Origin: Eustoma russellianum
Taxonomy: Eukaryota > Streptophyta > Magnoliopsida > Gentianales > Gentianaceae
Direction of reading: 5' to 3'
DNA length: 64,000 bases
NCBI GenBank assembly: GCA_036186865.1
Contig: AP025047.1
Span: 24,763,693-24,827,692 of the forward strand
The position numbers were made by a program, and so were the translations under genes. Numbering within the stretch: position 1 is the first letter of the stretch; every line of letters begins with the position of its first letter. Below, piece by piece: positions 35,001-46,256 of this stretch. The notes under the pieces were generated by a model. That model saw only the letters and a program-made list of their open reading frames with translations, did not search any database and was not told the origin of the DNA.

Positions 35001-36826
35001 TAACGTTTTGTCTCCGGTCATGTGCATTGAACATCTGCTGTCCATAAGCCATTTGGTTTCTTCTTCTTTGGCTACTCCATTTATCTTGAGAGCCTACAAA
35101 ACCAAGAGATTTATGCATTGGTACCCTTTGATGATTAGGTCCTTTAGGGTTAGTTTGTCGACCCTTAGGCTTCTGAACATACATGCTTCCAAATCTAGCT
35201 CTACATTCATTCTTCATATATCCTACTTTGTTGCAATGAAAACAAGTGGGTACATGGCTTGGTTTAGAAGGTGATGAGTTATGTTGTGTTTTTCTCTTGT
35301 TTGCCTTTTTCTTTAATGACTTAGGCTTAGTGGAAGAATGTGATGAATTAAATCCTAAACCGGATTTATCATTTCCAATTCTTTGATTTCCAAGTAGTTT
35401 GTCTAAATTATTTTTACCATTTGTTAGTCTTTGTAAATCGGATCTTAGTTTCTCACATTCTTTCCTAATTTTTACATTTTCAAGAGCTACGGTTTTATGC
35501 ATGGTGAGTATGATGTCATGCTCTTGAAATATCAAAATGTTCTTATAATGCAAGCTCTTATTTTCTAAGATGCACTTCTTGAACTCTTTCTTCAAATGTT
35601 TATATTTTAAATTCAATTTCTCAAAATCATCATGCAAATCTCCTATTTCATCTTGCAAATTTGAAGGATTAGATTTTACCTCAAGGTCATCTTCAATTGC
35701 CATGAGACAAGTATGTTGAGCCTTTGGATTTTCAACTTTTGCAACAAGTCCAACATCTTGATCTTCACTTTCTTCTCCTTTCGATTCAGAGAGAAGATTA
35801 TCCCATGTGGTTACCTCCGCATTGAGAGCTTTCTTCCTTTGAGGAAAGACCTTCTTTTCTTGTTTTTGCGGCTCCTTGATGTGGCAATTGGCAATAATGT
35901 GACCGGGTCGACCACATCTATAGCAATTTTCACTTGTTTCTTTTTCTTTGAGTGATCTCTTGAAAAACTTTCTTGCTTGAGCTTTATTTCTTGCTGCCAT
36001 CCTTCTAAATTTTCTTACTAGAAGAACAACTTCTTTATCCGATTCATTGGACTCTACCACCAACCTTTTGTGTGATGTTTGTGTGGGCTTGATAGGATTC
36101 ATCCTATTTTGTTCATCAATAAGAATTTCATGAGTAAGAAGATTACCGGATAGCCCATCAAGGGTAAGAGTCTTGAGATCCTTTGATTTTGTGATGGCGG
36201 TGACTTTAGGTGTCCATTCTCTTGGCAAAGAGTTGAGGAGTTTTGAGACAAAGGTCTTCATTTTAGATTTTATTGTCCACCATGGAAAGTTGATTCACTA
36301 TTCGTGTGAATCGGTCGATTGTTTCCTCAATCTTCTCACCACTCTTCATTACGAACATCTCATATTCCTTCATGAGCATGATTCTTTTGGCCATTCTTAC
36401 TTGCTTAGTCCCTTCGTGTATCATTTCAAGCCCTTTCCATGCCTCATGAGCTGTTTCAAGACCTTGAAGTCTTATGAACTCGGTGGTGGTAAGAGCACTT
36501 GAGAGAATATCAAATGCTTTGCCATTGATGGCGAATTTTATCTTCTCTTCGTCGGTGTAGTCATCCTCATCTTTGAACATTGATTCTCCTTTTGAGTTGG
36601 TAATCATAGAAACTTCAATCCTTTTGTCAACGACTCTCCATATATCAAATACACAGTCTTTCAAATGATTGATCATTTGAAATTTCCAAACAGAATAATT
36701 TTGGGCATCAAACATAGGTGCTTTAGTATTTGATCCTGAAAATAGTGCAGTAGGCTTGAGAGTTGAAGTGTGAGATGAAGAGATTGAGGTTGTCGTTGCC
36801 ATGATCTTTAACCTTGCTACTTGCAA
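32015..36826 (-). pseudogene. gag-pol of element 3, broken
   Basis: Gag begins at 36826 (or Met at 36802, MATTTSISSSHTST) and is interrupted by a frameshift near 36262. One zinc knuckle is intact (CYRCGRPGHIIANC); a second has Tyr for His (CFHCNKVGYMKNEC). Protease reads MDSRCSMHMTGD where DSGC is expected, losing the catalytic-loop Gly. Integrase has HTDFYRDIG, VVVDDFSRYTW, RSDRGGEFDGEF and GVAERKKKH. Reverse transcriptase carries YVDDIILGATN and ELNYFLGLQIKQ. RNase H ends LGMINIG at 32015. Several frameshifts and stops occur between 33120 and 34245. Confidence 0.9.
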
Positions 36827-36865
36827 AGATAGGCCAATTAATCAAGGTTAGTCTCTGATATCAAT

Positions 36866-38267
36866 TGTTAGGTCCGAAACACACTTTAGAGGGGGAGGGG
36901 GATGAATAGAGTGTTTGGTACTTTTTGCGGAATTTTCTTGATTGGCTCAACTCAAAAGAAATTCAAAATCAAAGTAAGAACGGGAGGTGAGAAGCAATGA
37001 ATGAATATACCGGATATAGAGTGGTTCGAATCGTAAATGATTCTACTCCACTACCACTTTGTTGCCAAAGTGGATTTTCAACAATTACTCTTCTTATTAG
37101 AGACAATAAGAACAACTACAATAACACTTACACTAACACCTTAGTATAAGCAACAACAACAACAACTTCTTGCACAAAATACATTTGTGCAACTACAGCA
37201 ACTACAGCTCTAGAAAGAACAACTTCTTGCTACCTCAAACTTCAACAAAGTTCCCTCAAGAACTTTCTCACAATGGGTTGTAGAAAATAGTAAAGTTCAA
37301 ACTTTCTCACTAGTTTAAGAACAAACAAGAGATCAAATATTTATGATTCCTCTAGTGCTAGACTCTCTATCTCTCAATATACAACAATGAAGAACAAAGA
37401 AAAGCTTAACAAGCTTTAAGCAATTTTACAAATGTGAGAGAACTATACAACAATGAATAATGAAGCTAGATGATGGTGAGAGTGTGTATTTGTCTGATCC
37501 AAGATTCTCCCATTTATAGCTGAAGTTTACCACGTTTTCGAGGTCTCCACCATGTCTTCAACTACACCAAATGTCAAGATAATGTCCAAATAGTCTTTAG
37601 CCACCCTATAGAGTGATTTGATCCTCAATAGCCAACCTAGGATTGCTTAGACATGGATATAATAGTCAAGGAAGCATGTAGTATGTTGGAGTAAAGTCTA
37701 CAAGAAATTTGAGCAAGATTGGATAGAGAAAATAAGATGAATCTCCCTTAGATTTTGTTCCAACGTTCAAAAAATTTTGAATTCTGGGGGACATTGATGG
37801 ATCGAAGTGCCCGGAGTGAGAGATCGATGTCCTCTAGAAACTTTGCAATTTTTGAAACTGCTGACATCGATGGATCGAAGTCCCCCTGGGAGAGACTGAT
37901 GTCATTTTGATGGATCGATGTCCCCTGGACTGAGAGATCGATGTTGGACAGAAAGTATTCTGACTGACATCGATTGATCGAAGTCTCCCTGGGGAGAGAC
38001 TCAAGTGACATCGACCAATCGATGTCCCCAGGTTGAGATATCGATGTTGGATAGAAAGGTTTCTGCCTAACATCGATCGATCGAAGTCAGAGGCTGAAGT
38101 ACATCGATCAATCGATGTCCCCAGTCTGGAGATCGATGTTGGATAGTAAGTTCCAATCTCAACCATTTTTGACATAGTGTAATTTTCTCATCTTGCATCA
38201 AGTGTCAAGCATAAATTTAACTTATTTAAAACATCTTTTCATCATCAAAACAATTTATATCTTAACA
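36866..38267 (-). repeat. 5' LTR of element 3
   Basis: Starts at 38267 (TGTTAAGATATAAATTG on the minus strand) and ends at 36866 (CGGACCTAACA). The palindrome array is at about 37790-38140. Many differences from the other LTR lie inside the array, where ATCGATCG is often changed to ATCGATGG or ATTGATCG. Confidence 0.92.
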
Positions 38268-38272
38268 TAAAC

Positions 38273-39810
38273 ACCACTACAGGGGAGAGGATGAATAGTT
38301 GTTAGCGAAAATTACACTACTACTCTTAAACAAAAATTCCCACAAAATAGAATCTGAGAGCCACTAAGATTCAGTATCTGTTTTTGAAAAATTCACTAGT
38401 CACTGTACACAACTCCAAAAAGTATGAAAATTTCCAAAAATTAATTTCAAGGTCTTAATATACTCTATCCAAAAATGAGCTAAAAAGAAAATTGTTTGAC
38501 CTTTCAAAGATTCAAATGGTCAGTCTGGACAGTATTGGACAGAAAGTTGACAAACTTTGAAGGACTATAACTCTTTGCATACTTAGCCAAAAAGATTGAT
38601 CTTTCTATCAAAATGCTCCTTAGGATTACTACGTTAAGCTTTCAAAACGTTCTGACCTGAAACTGTGATTAATAAAATCAAAATACACGTTTCCATGAAA
38701 CTGGTTAGATTGCAGCCAGAATAGAGCAGTTATTTTTCAAAGACTGAAAGACTAACTTTTCTTTGCTCAAATCGAGTGATTATTATTGAAAATGAAAGCT
38801 AACAGTCTAAAGGGTAGCTCCACCAAAAATAACGAATTTTGAAAATGCTTTGCTATTTTTTCAAGTCATGTGAATTTGGGTGAAAACTGCAACGAGAAAT
38901 GGGCAGAATGAATAAAAGAAGAATCAAGACAAGAACATCAAGAATTTATCCTGTTACGGTCAATGTGACCTACTCCAGTCCCAATGAACACAACAAGAAC
39001 CAGATTGATCCTTGAGTTACATACCAACCCTATTCAAGACTTGGATAATCACCTCTAAACAACTTTGGTAGCAACACCTCTACCACCTATTGCTGTAGCC
39101 TTATAAAAATGGTTAATCAATCTTATAAAATATGAAATAAGAGGTGTATAATGTAGCTATACAACAACTATCAATGGAACACCTTAGCTACACGAAGTAT
39201 GAACAAGAAATGAGAGAAGAGAGAATAGCAAGACAATAATCTTCAAGTTTGCTTTCAAGTGTTGTGTTCTTCTCTTCTTCACCTTGCCTCATATTTATAG
39301 TGTGAGCCTTGAATATAAGAATGCCAATGTGTCATAGTCTTCATCATCAAAGCTTAAGTGTCTTCACTTCATTGGTTGGCCACCTAAACACCCTGTACAC
39401 TTGGCAACTTCAAGCAACATGATTAGTCCATCTTTGCGTCTTATTTTGGCCGAAACTTTGTCTTCAAAAATGACTTGGAAATTGTTGCAAAATGATGATA
39501 ATATGGAAGGTATATTCCATCAAAAATACCTCAAATTCTTGGCACAAGAATAGGACATGTGATGGCTGCCCATTCTTGGATAAAAACGGCCATAGAGCAG
39601 TTAGTTTCAAACTTTATTCCCAAGTTGGCAACTTTTGCTAACTAGCTTGTATTTGTCTGGTCCAAGTGGCATAACCTTGTACATTTGTCACAAAATTAAT
39701 AAAACACCTTTGCCACATATATAATCATGTTTTGAATCCAAATAAATGTGTACAACTTCAGATTTAATGAAGAGAAATAAGTAGATAAAGTTGACAAGAC
39801 TTTGTCAACA
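38273..39810 (-). repeat. 5' LTR of element 4, main piece
   Basis: This is the continuation of the LTR after element 3, following the second TAAAC copy (38268-38272). The outer end is placed at 39810, where the minus strand reads TGTTGACAAAGTC, a typical LTR start. That end is inferred, since no partner LTR remains for comparison. No coding sequence was seen. Confidence 0.6.
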
Positions 39811-40249
39811 TATAGTTCAAAATTCCCACAATTTTTTCCTTGTAAGTTCTAGTGAATTTTGTACCAATAACACCCACTAATTCTCTGAAAAAAATGTAGA
39901 TGAGAATCTCCAATAATATAATCAAAAAAGTCTTCAAGAAGAAAAATAGAATGTGACACAGAAAATCGTCACATATCCAGCCGATGTCGATAATATCACC
40001 AAATAAAGAATAGGAAAGATAACCATGATATAATCTTTAAGAAAACCATAAATGAGCTCCATAATAAAGATAATATCCAACTCAAGTTCTGTACTTGAGT
40101 AAATGACCAAAATACTCTTGGCGGCAAAATGACAAAAATACCCCTGGTGATGGAAAACTCTGAAAATAACCCAGATGGTTATAAATACATATGATAACAC
40201 CTTCATGGTGATGAATAGGACATAAATGAGTCTTTGTATGATTTTCTCC
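39811..40249. other. Spacer right of element 4
   Basis: AT-rich stretch; no gene or element was recognised. Confidence 0.5.
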
Positions 40250-40365
40250 GTGTCAAGTACCTACAACAACAACAACATTACCCCATTGCCTTAGAGACTC
40301 CCGTCTATGGTAGGGTATGGGGGGTCGGGTGTACACAACCATACCCATGTGTCAAGTACCTACAA
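40250..40365 (-). mobile_element. Truncated SINE tail with 17-bp target duplication
   Basis: A 17-base repeat, GTGTCAAGTACCTACAA, flanks the segment at 40250-40266 and 40349-40365. The 82 bases between (40267-40348) read on the minus strand as ggtatggttgtgtacacccg, then a GT/GC-rich middle, then gggtaatgttgttgttgttg. A TTG-repeat 3' tail and a GTACAC-containing end are known from plant SINEs of the TS type. The 5' tRNA-like part with pol III boxes is missing, as expected for a 5'-truncated insertion. Family assignment is from memory. Confidence 0.8.
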
Positions 40366-40539
40366 GAACTCAAGATACCACTTTTGCCTTTTTTTGGTAA
40401 GTTTTAGAAACTTCCCAGGCACATTAGCCACAAGACATTAATATATTCATAAAAAACAAGTAATGAAATTACAATAAACATATATGAAACATATGTAAAT
40501 GAAAACAATCATTTTATCATATTTTAGAAATTTTTTTTC

Positions 40540-40890
40540 CAAAAACCCTAGACATCGATCGATCGAAGTTCCTCTGCTTGAGAGATTGATGTTTTACAGT
40601 GCGGTCCTGATTTTGAATCTGTCTTACATCGATCTACCGATGTGTCTCGGGTTTAGAGATCGGTGTCTCACAATAAGGTTTGGAATATATCATGCCTTAC
40701 TTCGATCGATCGATGTGAGAGATCTATGTACACTAATGATCGATGTATCCTTTCCTAAGAGATAGATGTCATTTTTCTTCACTTATTTGATATATTCCAA
40801 CTTCTTATTATCTAACAACATGTGGGACACTTTCTTAAGTTCACTTAAAATCATAATTTTGAAAATTTTATCAAAACATATTTGTCAATA
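40540..40890 (-). repeat. Orphan LTR fragment with ATCGATCGAT array
   Basis: Contains decayed palindrome blocks (acatcgatcgatcgaag near 40553, cttcgatcgatcgatgtg near 40700) with interspersed gagagat words, then an AT-rich stretch ending atcaaaacatatttgtcaata. Layout matches the start of the element 3 LTR in minus orientation. Limits are approximate and the partner is not in the window. Confidence 0.6.
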
Positions 40891-41595
40891 AATAATGCTA
40901 CTGGGGCTTGGCTTTCCAATGAAATATGTTGCTTGGATCATGTAGCGTGTCTCTTCTGCTTCATATTCAGTTTCTATCAAAGGTATTCTTCATGATTGTT
41001 TGAAGGGAAAAAATGGCTAAGACAAGGTGACTCCCATGTCACCCTTCTTATTTATCATTGGCATATAGTATTTATATAGGATACTTAGGCATCTTCATGG
41101 GGACAAGGATTTCAACTTTCATCCCAAATGTCTAGAACAAAAGATCACTCATCCTTGATTTGCCGATGACTTAGTTCTTTTTGCTAGAGGTGATACCATC
41201 TCTTTCCAAAAACTCGTGGATACACTTTCTATTTTTAGAGATTGGTCTGGCCTTAAGGCTAAATGGCTAAATCACTTATATTTGACTCTGGTATGGATTA
41301 AGATGGGGCCAACCTCCAAGAAAACACCTCCTTTCCTTTGGATTCCATGCCTTTCAGGCATTTAGGCATTCCTGTTGCTGCTCACAAATTGCAAGGAACT
41401 CATTACATCTGTAAGCTCACTGAGGAAGATAATCTATAGAATGTATATAATGTGTCTTCTGCTAGAAGATTGGAGCTCATCAAGTCAGTCCTTCAAGGGG
41501 TTAATTGCTTTTGGATAAGCGCCTTGCCTTTACCAATCTCTATAAGGGCTCAAGTGGATATAATTTGATTGTATTTTCTTTGGGCCAACATTACA
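40891..41595 (+). pseudogene. LINE A, reverse transcriptase part (left arm)
   Basis: With several stops and shifts the plus strand reads MLLGLGFPMKYVAWIM, GKKWLRQGDS, then FADDLVLFARGDTISFQKLV (catalytic FADD near 41160), KHLGIPVAAHKLQGTHY and SARRLELIKSVLQGVNCFWI. This is the plant L1-type LINE ORF2 reverse transcriptase. The copy is 5' truncated inside the RT domain and cut at 41595 by an insertion; it resumes at about 44311. Confidence 0.85.
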
Positions 41596-44310
41596 TGTAG
41601 TGACCTGTCCCGACCCTTACTACTCGAAATGACTCACCCGCTGTATTTTGCTAAGGAAAATATAAGGTGTCGAAATCTAAACAAATACATGTCATCGGAA
41701 GTCATAAATAAAAATCCTCAATAAAATAATCATCGTCATTAATGCAACTGTCAAGGCAAAACTAATATGATACAAAAGTCAAATGTAGATAAATACTAAA
41801 TCTCTGAAATACATAAAACCCCGAATTACATAAACCTCGAATATCAAAATATCTGTCCCTACTAAATCCTCGAAAGTCTCATCGAAATATCATCGACCTC
41901 AATATCTCCACTCTTGATCACTCTCGGGTATACTAATTCATTTACCTATTTGTCTGCAAAATAACAAACGAATTATATTATGAGCGACATACATCACCTA
42001 GTAAATAGCCTCAATGTACTTACTATGGGATCATACATGGAGAAGCAAGTGTGATAAAATGAGTGACAATATAAAATAATAGAATGCTTCTCGTTCGCAA
42101 GTAAATTTACTGTTATGCCCCTAACATTCAAAATTAAAGATAGCAAATAGATCCAAAAAGTACATAATAAAGTCCAATCAGGGGTTAGTCCAAACCAAAA
42201 TCAATGAAGCAATTTTCCAAATATGCAATGCCAAAATGTCCAAAGTCATAGGCCCAAAATTTCCAAATGTCCAAAATTCCAAAGTTTCCATATCTGATGT
42301 AGCTGGTCCAAAGTTCAAAATCCAAATCTAAGTACAACTTGGTCCAAATCCAAATATTCAAAATATCTAGAATCCCGCTAAAACGGTCCAAATCAATGTG
42401 GCTATAGCATTTTCTCTATAAATAACTTATACCGTAAGACTTACAAATTGGTCCCCCAATAGTCAATATACAATAGACTCCCTGAAAATTCTAGGTAGTT
42501 ACATCTATGGCGTCCTAATGGCGGCCAATATGTCTATGCTCTCTGAACACACTTAGGTAGTTATGCCTGGATGCTCTGTTTGTTTGGAACCAATCCGTCT
42601 TAACAACATATTTCATGTTGTAGGGGTGAATTTCTAAATATATGCAAATGCAACTTTTCAAAATTATTTCCAAGTGCCAAAGTTAGTCCAAATTACCAAA
42701 ATGGGCCAAAATGTCAAATTTGTCAAAATTACCAAATTGCCCTCCAAATGCCAAATTATTCCAAACGAATAATCCAAATAGGACAAAAATTTCAAAATTA
42801 CCAAAACCATCACTCCCAGCTGTGTATGCATACACGTATATATGTCTATGCCCGTACATCACATATACACGCACATATTTATACGCTACTCCCTTGGCCC
42901 ATTTCCCCCCAATCCAGTACCCAACTCACCTCATCTCACTCCAACAATCTCAGCCCACCTCACTGACCTATTCACCAGCAACTACCCCGGCCCCCACACC
43001 TCGGTCCAGTCCCTCCACACACCCCAAACCCTGATTTCTCCTCAAAACCCTTCTCACACATCGGCCTCCATCAAAATACCTCACTTACCAACAATGTTTC
43101 ACATCAAACACCTCAGACCGCTAGGAAATTTCATTCTGACCACAACGCCACAAAAAGTGTGGCTAAATTCTTTCCCACGCATCCACACGCGCCAGCCCAA
43201 GCTCAGCCATGCACCGACACTCGGCGGCGCATGTGGCACACGCGCCGCCACGTCCCGCCGGCGCCGGCCGCCAGAATTCTTCTTTTATTATATCCAACCT
43301 CTCTTTGCTGTCAAACCATCCAAAATCTCAACTTAAACCGCTATCAATTTCCCCCAAAATCGATATCGACACGCCAGTTTAACCCCCATAAAATCATACG
43401 ATTTCATCGACTCTAATTCATAACTTATGTCGAAATCAGTGTTGTCTAGATGATACCCTTATCACTCAGACCTTATACATACTCCAAGAGTACAACTCTG
43501 ATACATGTATATATAAACATATGTACCAAACAGAATACTAGAATATATATTTTCAAAATCAGCTTCACCTTTTTATTTTTTATTGGCCGATGCCCCCCCA
43601 AGTCCCACCATAAATGCAATTTGTTTTGCATGCCAATTACACACACGAAAACAATTTCTTTTAGCAAAATTCATTTGAATTCTATACACACACACACATA
43701 CACGACACATCTATATCTGTATACATGGTATTCATCCATCTATGAAATCAATAGTACCAATGCATGATCCTTATTTAATACAAAGATAATGAAACGAATT
43801 TCATAAATTCATAATAAGTACAGAAAGGATGCTTATATCGATCGTCTATACTATATCGATTAATCCCCTAGGGTTTTCGATGGACAAAAAATCACTCCTT
43901 CTTCCTCCAATATGGCTGGCCGAATTCCTTTAATGTGTGTGTAGGGTTTATTTTGTGTGTGTATAGGTATATATACATATAGTATGGAAGAACTAGGGTT
44001 ATGTTTTTCTTTTTCTCTTTCTCTTCTTTCTTTTCTCTTTTTCTTTTCTCCAATTGGTGTTGGCAACCACTGGAGGTTTTTGGGGATGGGATTCTGTCAC
44101 TTATGGGGAAAGGTGGGGGAGGAAAAAATAATAATGGGTAGGGTTGTGTAGCTAGGGTTATATTTATAGATAGAAATTTGGTAGTTTCCTAGTAGGTTTA
44201 GGAAATTATATTTTATGATAATCTCTTAATATTTTATCCTATGCTACTTTTCTTATTCCAATCCTAATATTATTAGAATAACTATCACACTTGCTATTTT
44301 CTTTTGCTAG
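41596..44310. mobile_element. LTR-like insertion inside LINE A, unclassified (possibly a solo LTR)
   Basis: LINE A coding sequence stops at 41595 and resumes near 44311, so these 2.7 kb were inserted. The left edge begins TGTAGTGACCTGTCCCGACC; LTRs of several plant Ty3 families carry a similar CGACC/GGTCG edge. Inside there is no retrotransposon protein. There is a GC-rich block (43180-43280), a CA microsatellite near 43688, and TATA-rich sequence near 43960. No target duplication was found and the right edge is uncertain. Open frames in this part overlap each other and look like by-products of low-complexity sequence. Confidence 0.5.
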
Positions 44311-45306
44311 GGCACGCTCATAAGAATACCGTTGGGGCTAGAAAGACTTGGGTTGTATGGAAGAAAATATAGAGGCCCAAGGTTGAAGGTGAACTGGAGA
44401 TTATTTACTTAAGCGCTTGAAACTTAAGTTTGTTGGCTAAACATCTATAGGACATCCATCATAAAAGAGATACTCTATAGATAGAATGGATGAATCATAG
44501 GTACAAGGTGAAAGCCAAAGCATAAAATTGATTCACCTTACTTGAAGAAGCTACTGGACACTAAGGACAAGATCGTTTACTAATGAAGTGTCCTTGGAGG
44601 ATGTCAAATAAGTTTTGGTTAGTTGGGTTGCAGAAGATAACTTGAAACTCAACTTGACCTATGAATATTTCAGGGACAAAAGGACGGTGGAGGCTTAGAG
44701 TAGGCTGGTTTGAGACTTGCGTTGCTCATAAGCATACCTTCATTCTTTATCAGGCAACACTAGACAAATTGCAAACCAAGACACGCTACCTTTTTTTTGG
44801 ACAAACACTTGCAATTTCTGTTCTGCAAGCATGGAGACTGGTCAGCATATATTCTTTTACCGCTCTGTTATGCAGCCAGTTTGGGTGGATGTTTTGAGTT
44901 GGCTTGGCATGCCAAGCACTATCAGCACACTTCAACGTGCCTTGGTATGGGGCAGAAACAAACTCAAGGGCAGGGTGCTGTGTTTTAAGGCTGTCAAGAT
45001 AGCTATGGCAGTCACTACGTATTTCATTTGGCAAGCTAGGAACGATTATATTTTTTGAGGGATATACTTTTGTACNNNNNNNNNNAGGAACGATTATATT
45101 TTTGAGGGATATACTTTTGTACTACATGATGTAATTCATAGAATACGCATGCATATATACATGGTTATATATAGAATTTTTCCACATTTGATAGCATCAT
45201 ATTGAGGTTGCTTGTAGCCTAATATACTAAGGTCTTTGGTATGGATTGCATCACGTGGATGTACTGATTTCATTTGGTTAATATAAATTCGCATTTAACG
45301 AAAAAA
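44311..45306 (+). pseudogene. LINE A, C-terminal part and 3' end (right arm)
   Basis: The plus strand reads, with stops, RPKVEGELEIIYLS, CPWRMSNKFWL, ETGQHIFFYRSVMQPVWVD, LSWLGMPSTISTLQRALVWG and VTTYFIWQARNDYIF. This is the C-terminal region of plant LINE ORF2, in which a Cys/His zf-RVT module normally sits. It includes a 10-N gap at 45076-45085. The tail ends near ttcgcatttaacgaaaaaatg. Confidence 0.75.
45076..45085. other. Assembly gap (10 N) flanked by duplicated sequence
   Basis: About 37 bases before the gap (aggaacgattata to cttttgtac) recur immediately after it, differing only in a T run (six against five). This is a likely contig overlap with a homopolymer error rather than missing DNA. 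Confidence 0.85.
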
Positions 45307-46256
45307 TGCATTCTGTAGTAGTGCAATAACCATCGATGACATAATTGACTTTATTGAGAATGTATGTCATGGATCTTGACATGTTCACATAATTGACTTT
45401 ATTGAGAATATATTGCACGTATCTTGGCATTTTCATTCCTCTAAAAGATCTAATCAAATCCTATCTTACGCACATACTTGGTTAGGCAATTCCAAAACTC
45501 CTCAACACCACTGGTAAACATGCCCCTCACTTGTAATCAAATTAGAACATTTATCGGATAACAAAGGACCTTGAGCCTGCACTAGACATATATCACAGGA
45601 TAGTCTAATATCATATCCAAACTGATCATCATTGCACGTTTCTTCAACACTGTGGTCATAGAGATCGTTTGATGACTCAACAAGGCCATCATGTGCACTG
45701 TGTTTTATGGTGTTCATGTGTTGATTGTACACCATGATCACGATATATACCACCATTGTTCTTATTCCTGAAAACCTGTAAACATAATGAGACCATAGAG
45801 CAACCTGGATACATGAAAATACACTGAAATCACAATGTATATGACTTTCACTTACATCGAGATCTGGTTATTTATTAATCTGTTAGCATAGTCTCCAAAT
45901 CCAATCACCACGAGCAACATAATTCTCAATGACCACCACATTTAATAACACACATTCCTATAATCTTAAACAAAATAAACATATTTTGAAATCATCTTCG
46001 CTCTACAAATAACATTTCGCATACTGTTGTATGGAATGCCTAAAACTAAACTCATCAACAGAACCGTCGTTCTATTTTATTGAGGATTGTGAAGGAGTAG
46101 AAGGAATGCAACATGATTAATGATTGAATTGAGGAAGAGAAGATGGAATGGAGAACAGGGACGACAGTTATGATCAAGAGCAGGTGAAGGTCAAAGAAAG
46201 AAGAAGATATGGACGCGCGGGAGTTGTTTGAATAGGCTAAAAAGACAAGCCCAAAA
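45307..46256. other. Spacer between LINE A and LINE B
   Basis: AT-rich, 950 bases. A minus-strand open frame at 45502-45756 (HSAHDGLVESSNDLYDHSVE) was not recognised. Nothing else could be supported. Confidence 0.5.

Larger units (their letters stand above)
28219..38267 (-). mobile_element. Sirevirus-like Ty1/copia element 3 with extra ORF (10 kb, full length)
   Basis: LTRs of 1,401 and 1,402 bp bound a 10,049-bp element with target duplication TAAAC (28214-28218 and 38268-38272). The primer site near 36851-36863 (TGATATCAGAGAC on the minus strand) resembles the initiator-Met site. The polypurine tract is AAAAAGGGAGAGAT (29620-29633). Gag with two zinc knuckles, pol in copia order, and a further ORF between pol and the 3' LTR fit the Sirevirus group. 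The LTRs differ at roughly one base in twenty by eye over the first 170 bases, so the insertion is not recent. It sits inside the 5' LTR of element 4. Confidence 0.92.

Noticed and set aside
42711..43416. Cluster of overlapping open frames in three frames
   Set aside because: They lie in low-complexity, partly GC-rich sequence of an LTR-like insertion, overlap each other and show no known motif.
45502..45756. Minus-strand open frame in the spacer between the two LINEs
   Set aside because: Not recognised, and no supporting promoter, splice or similarity signal.
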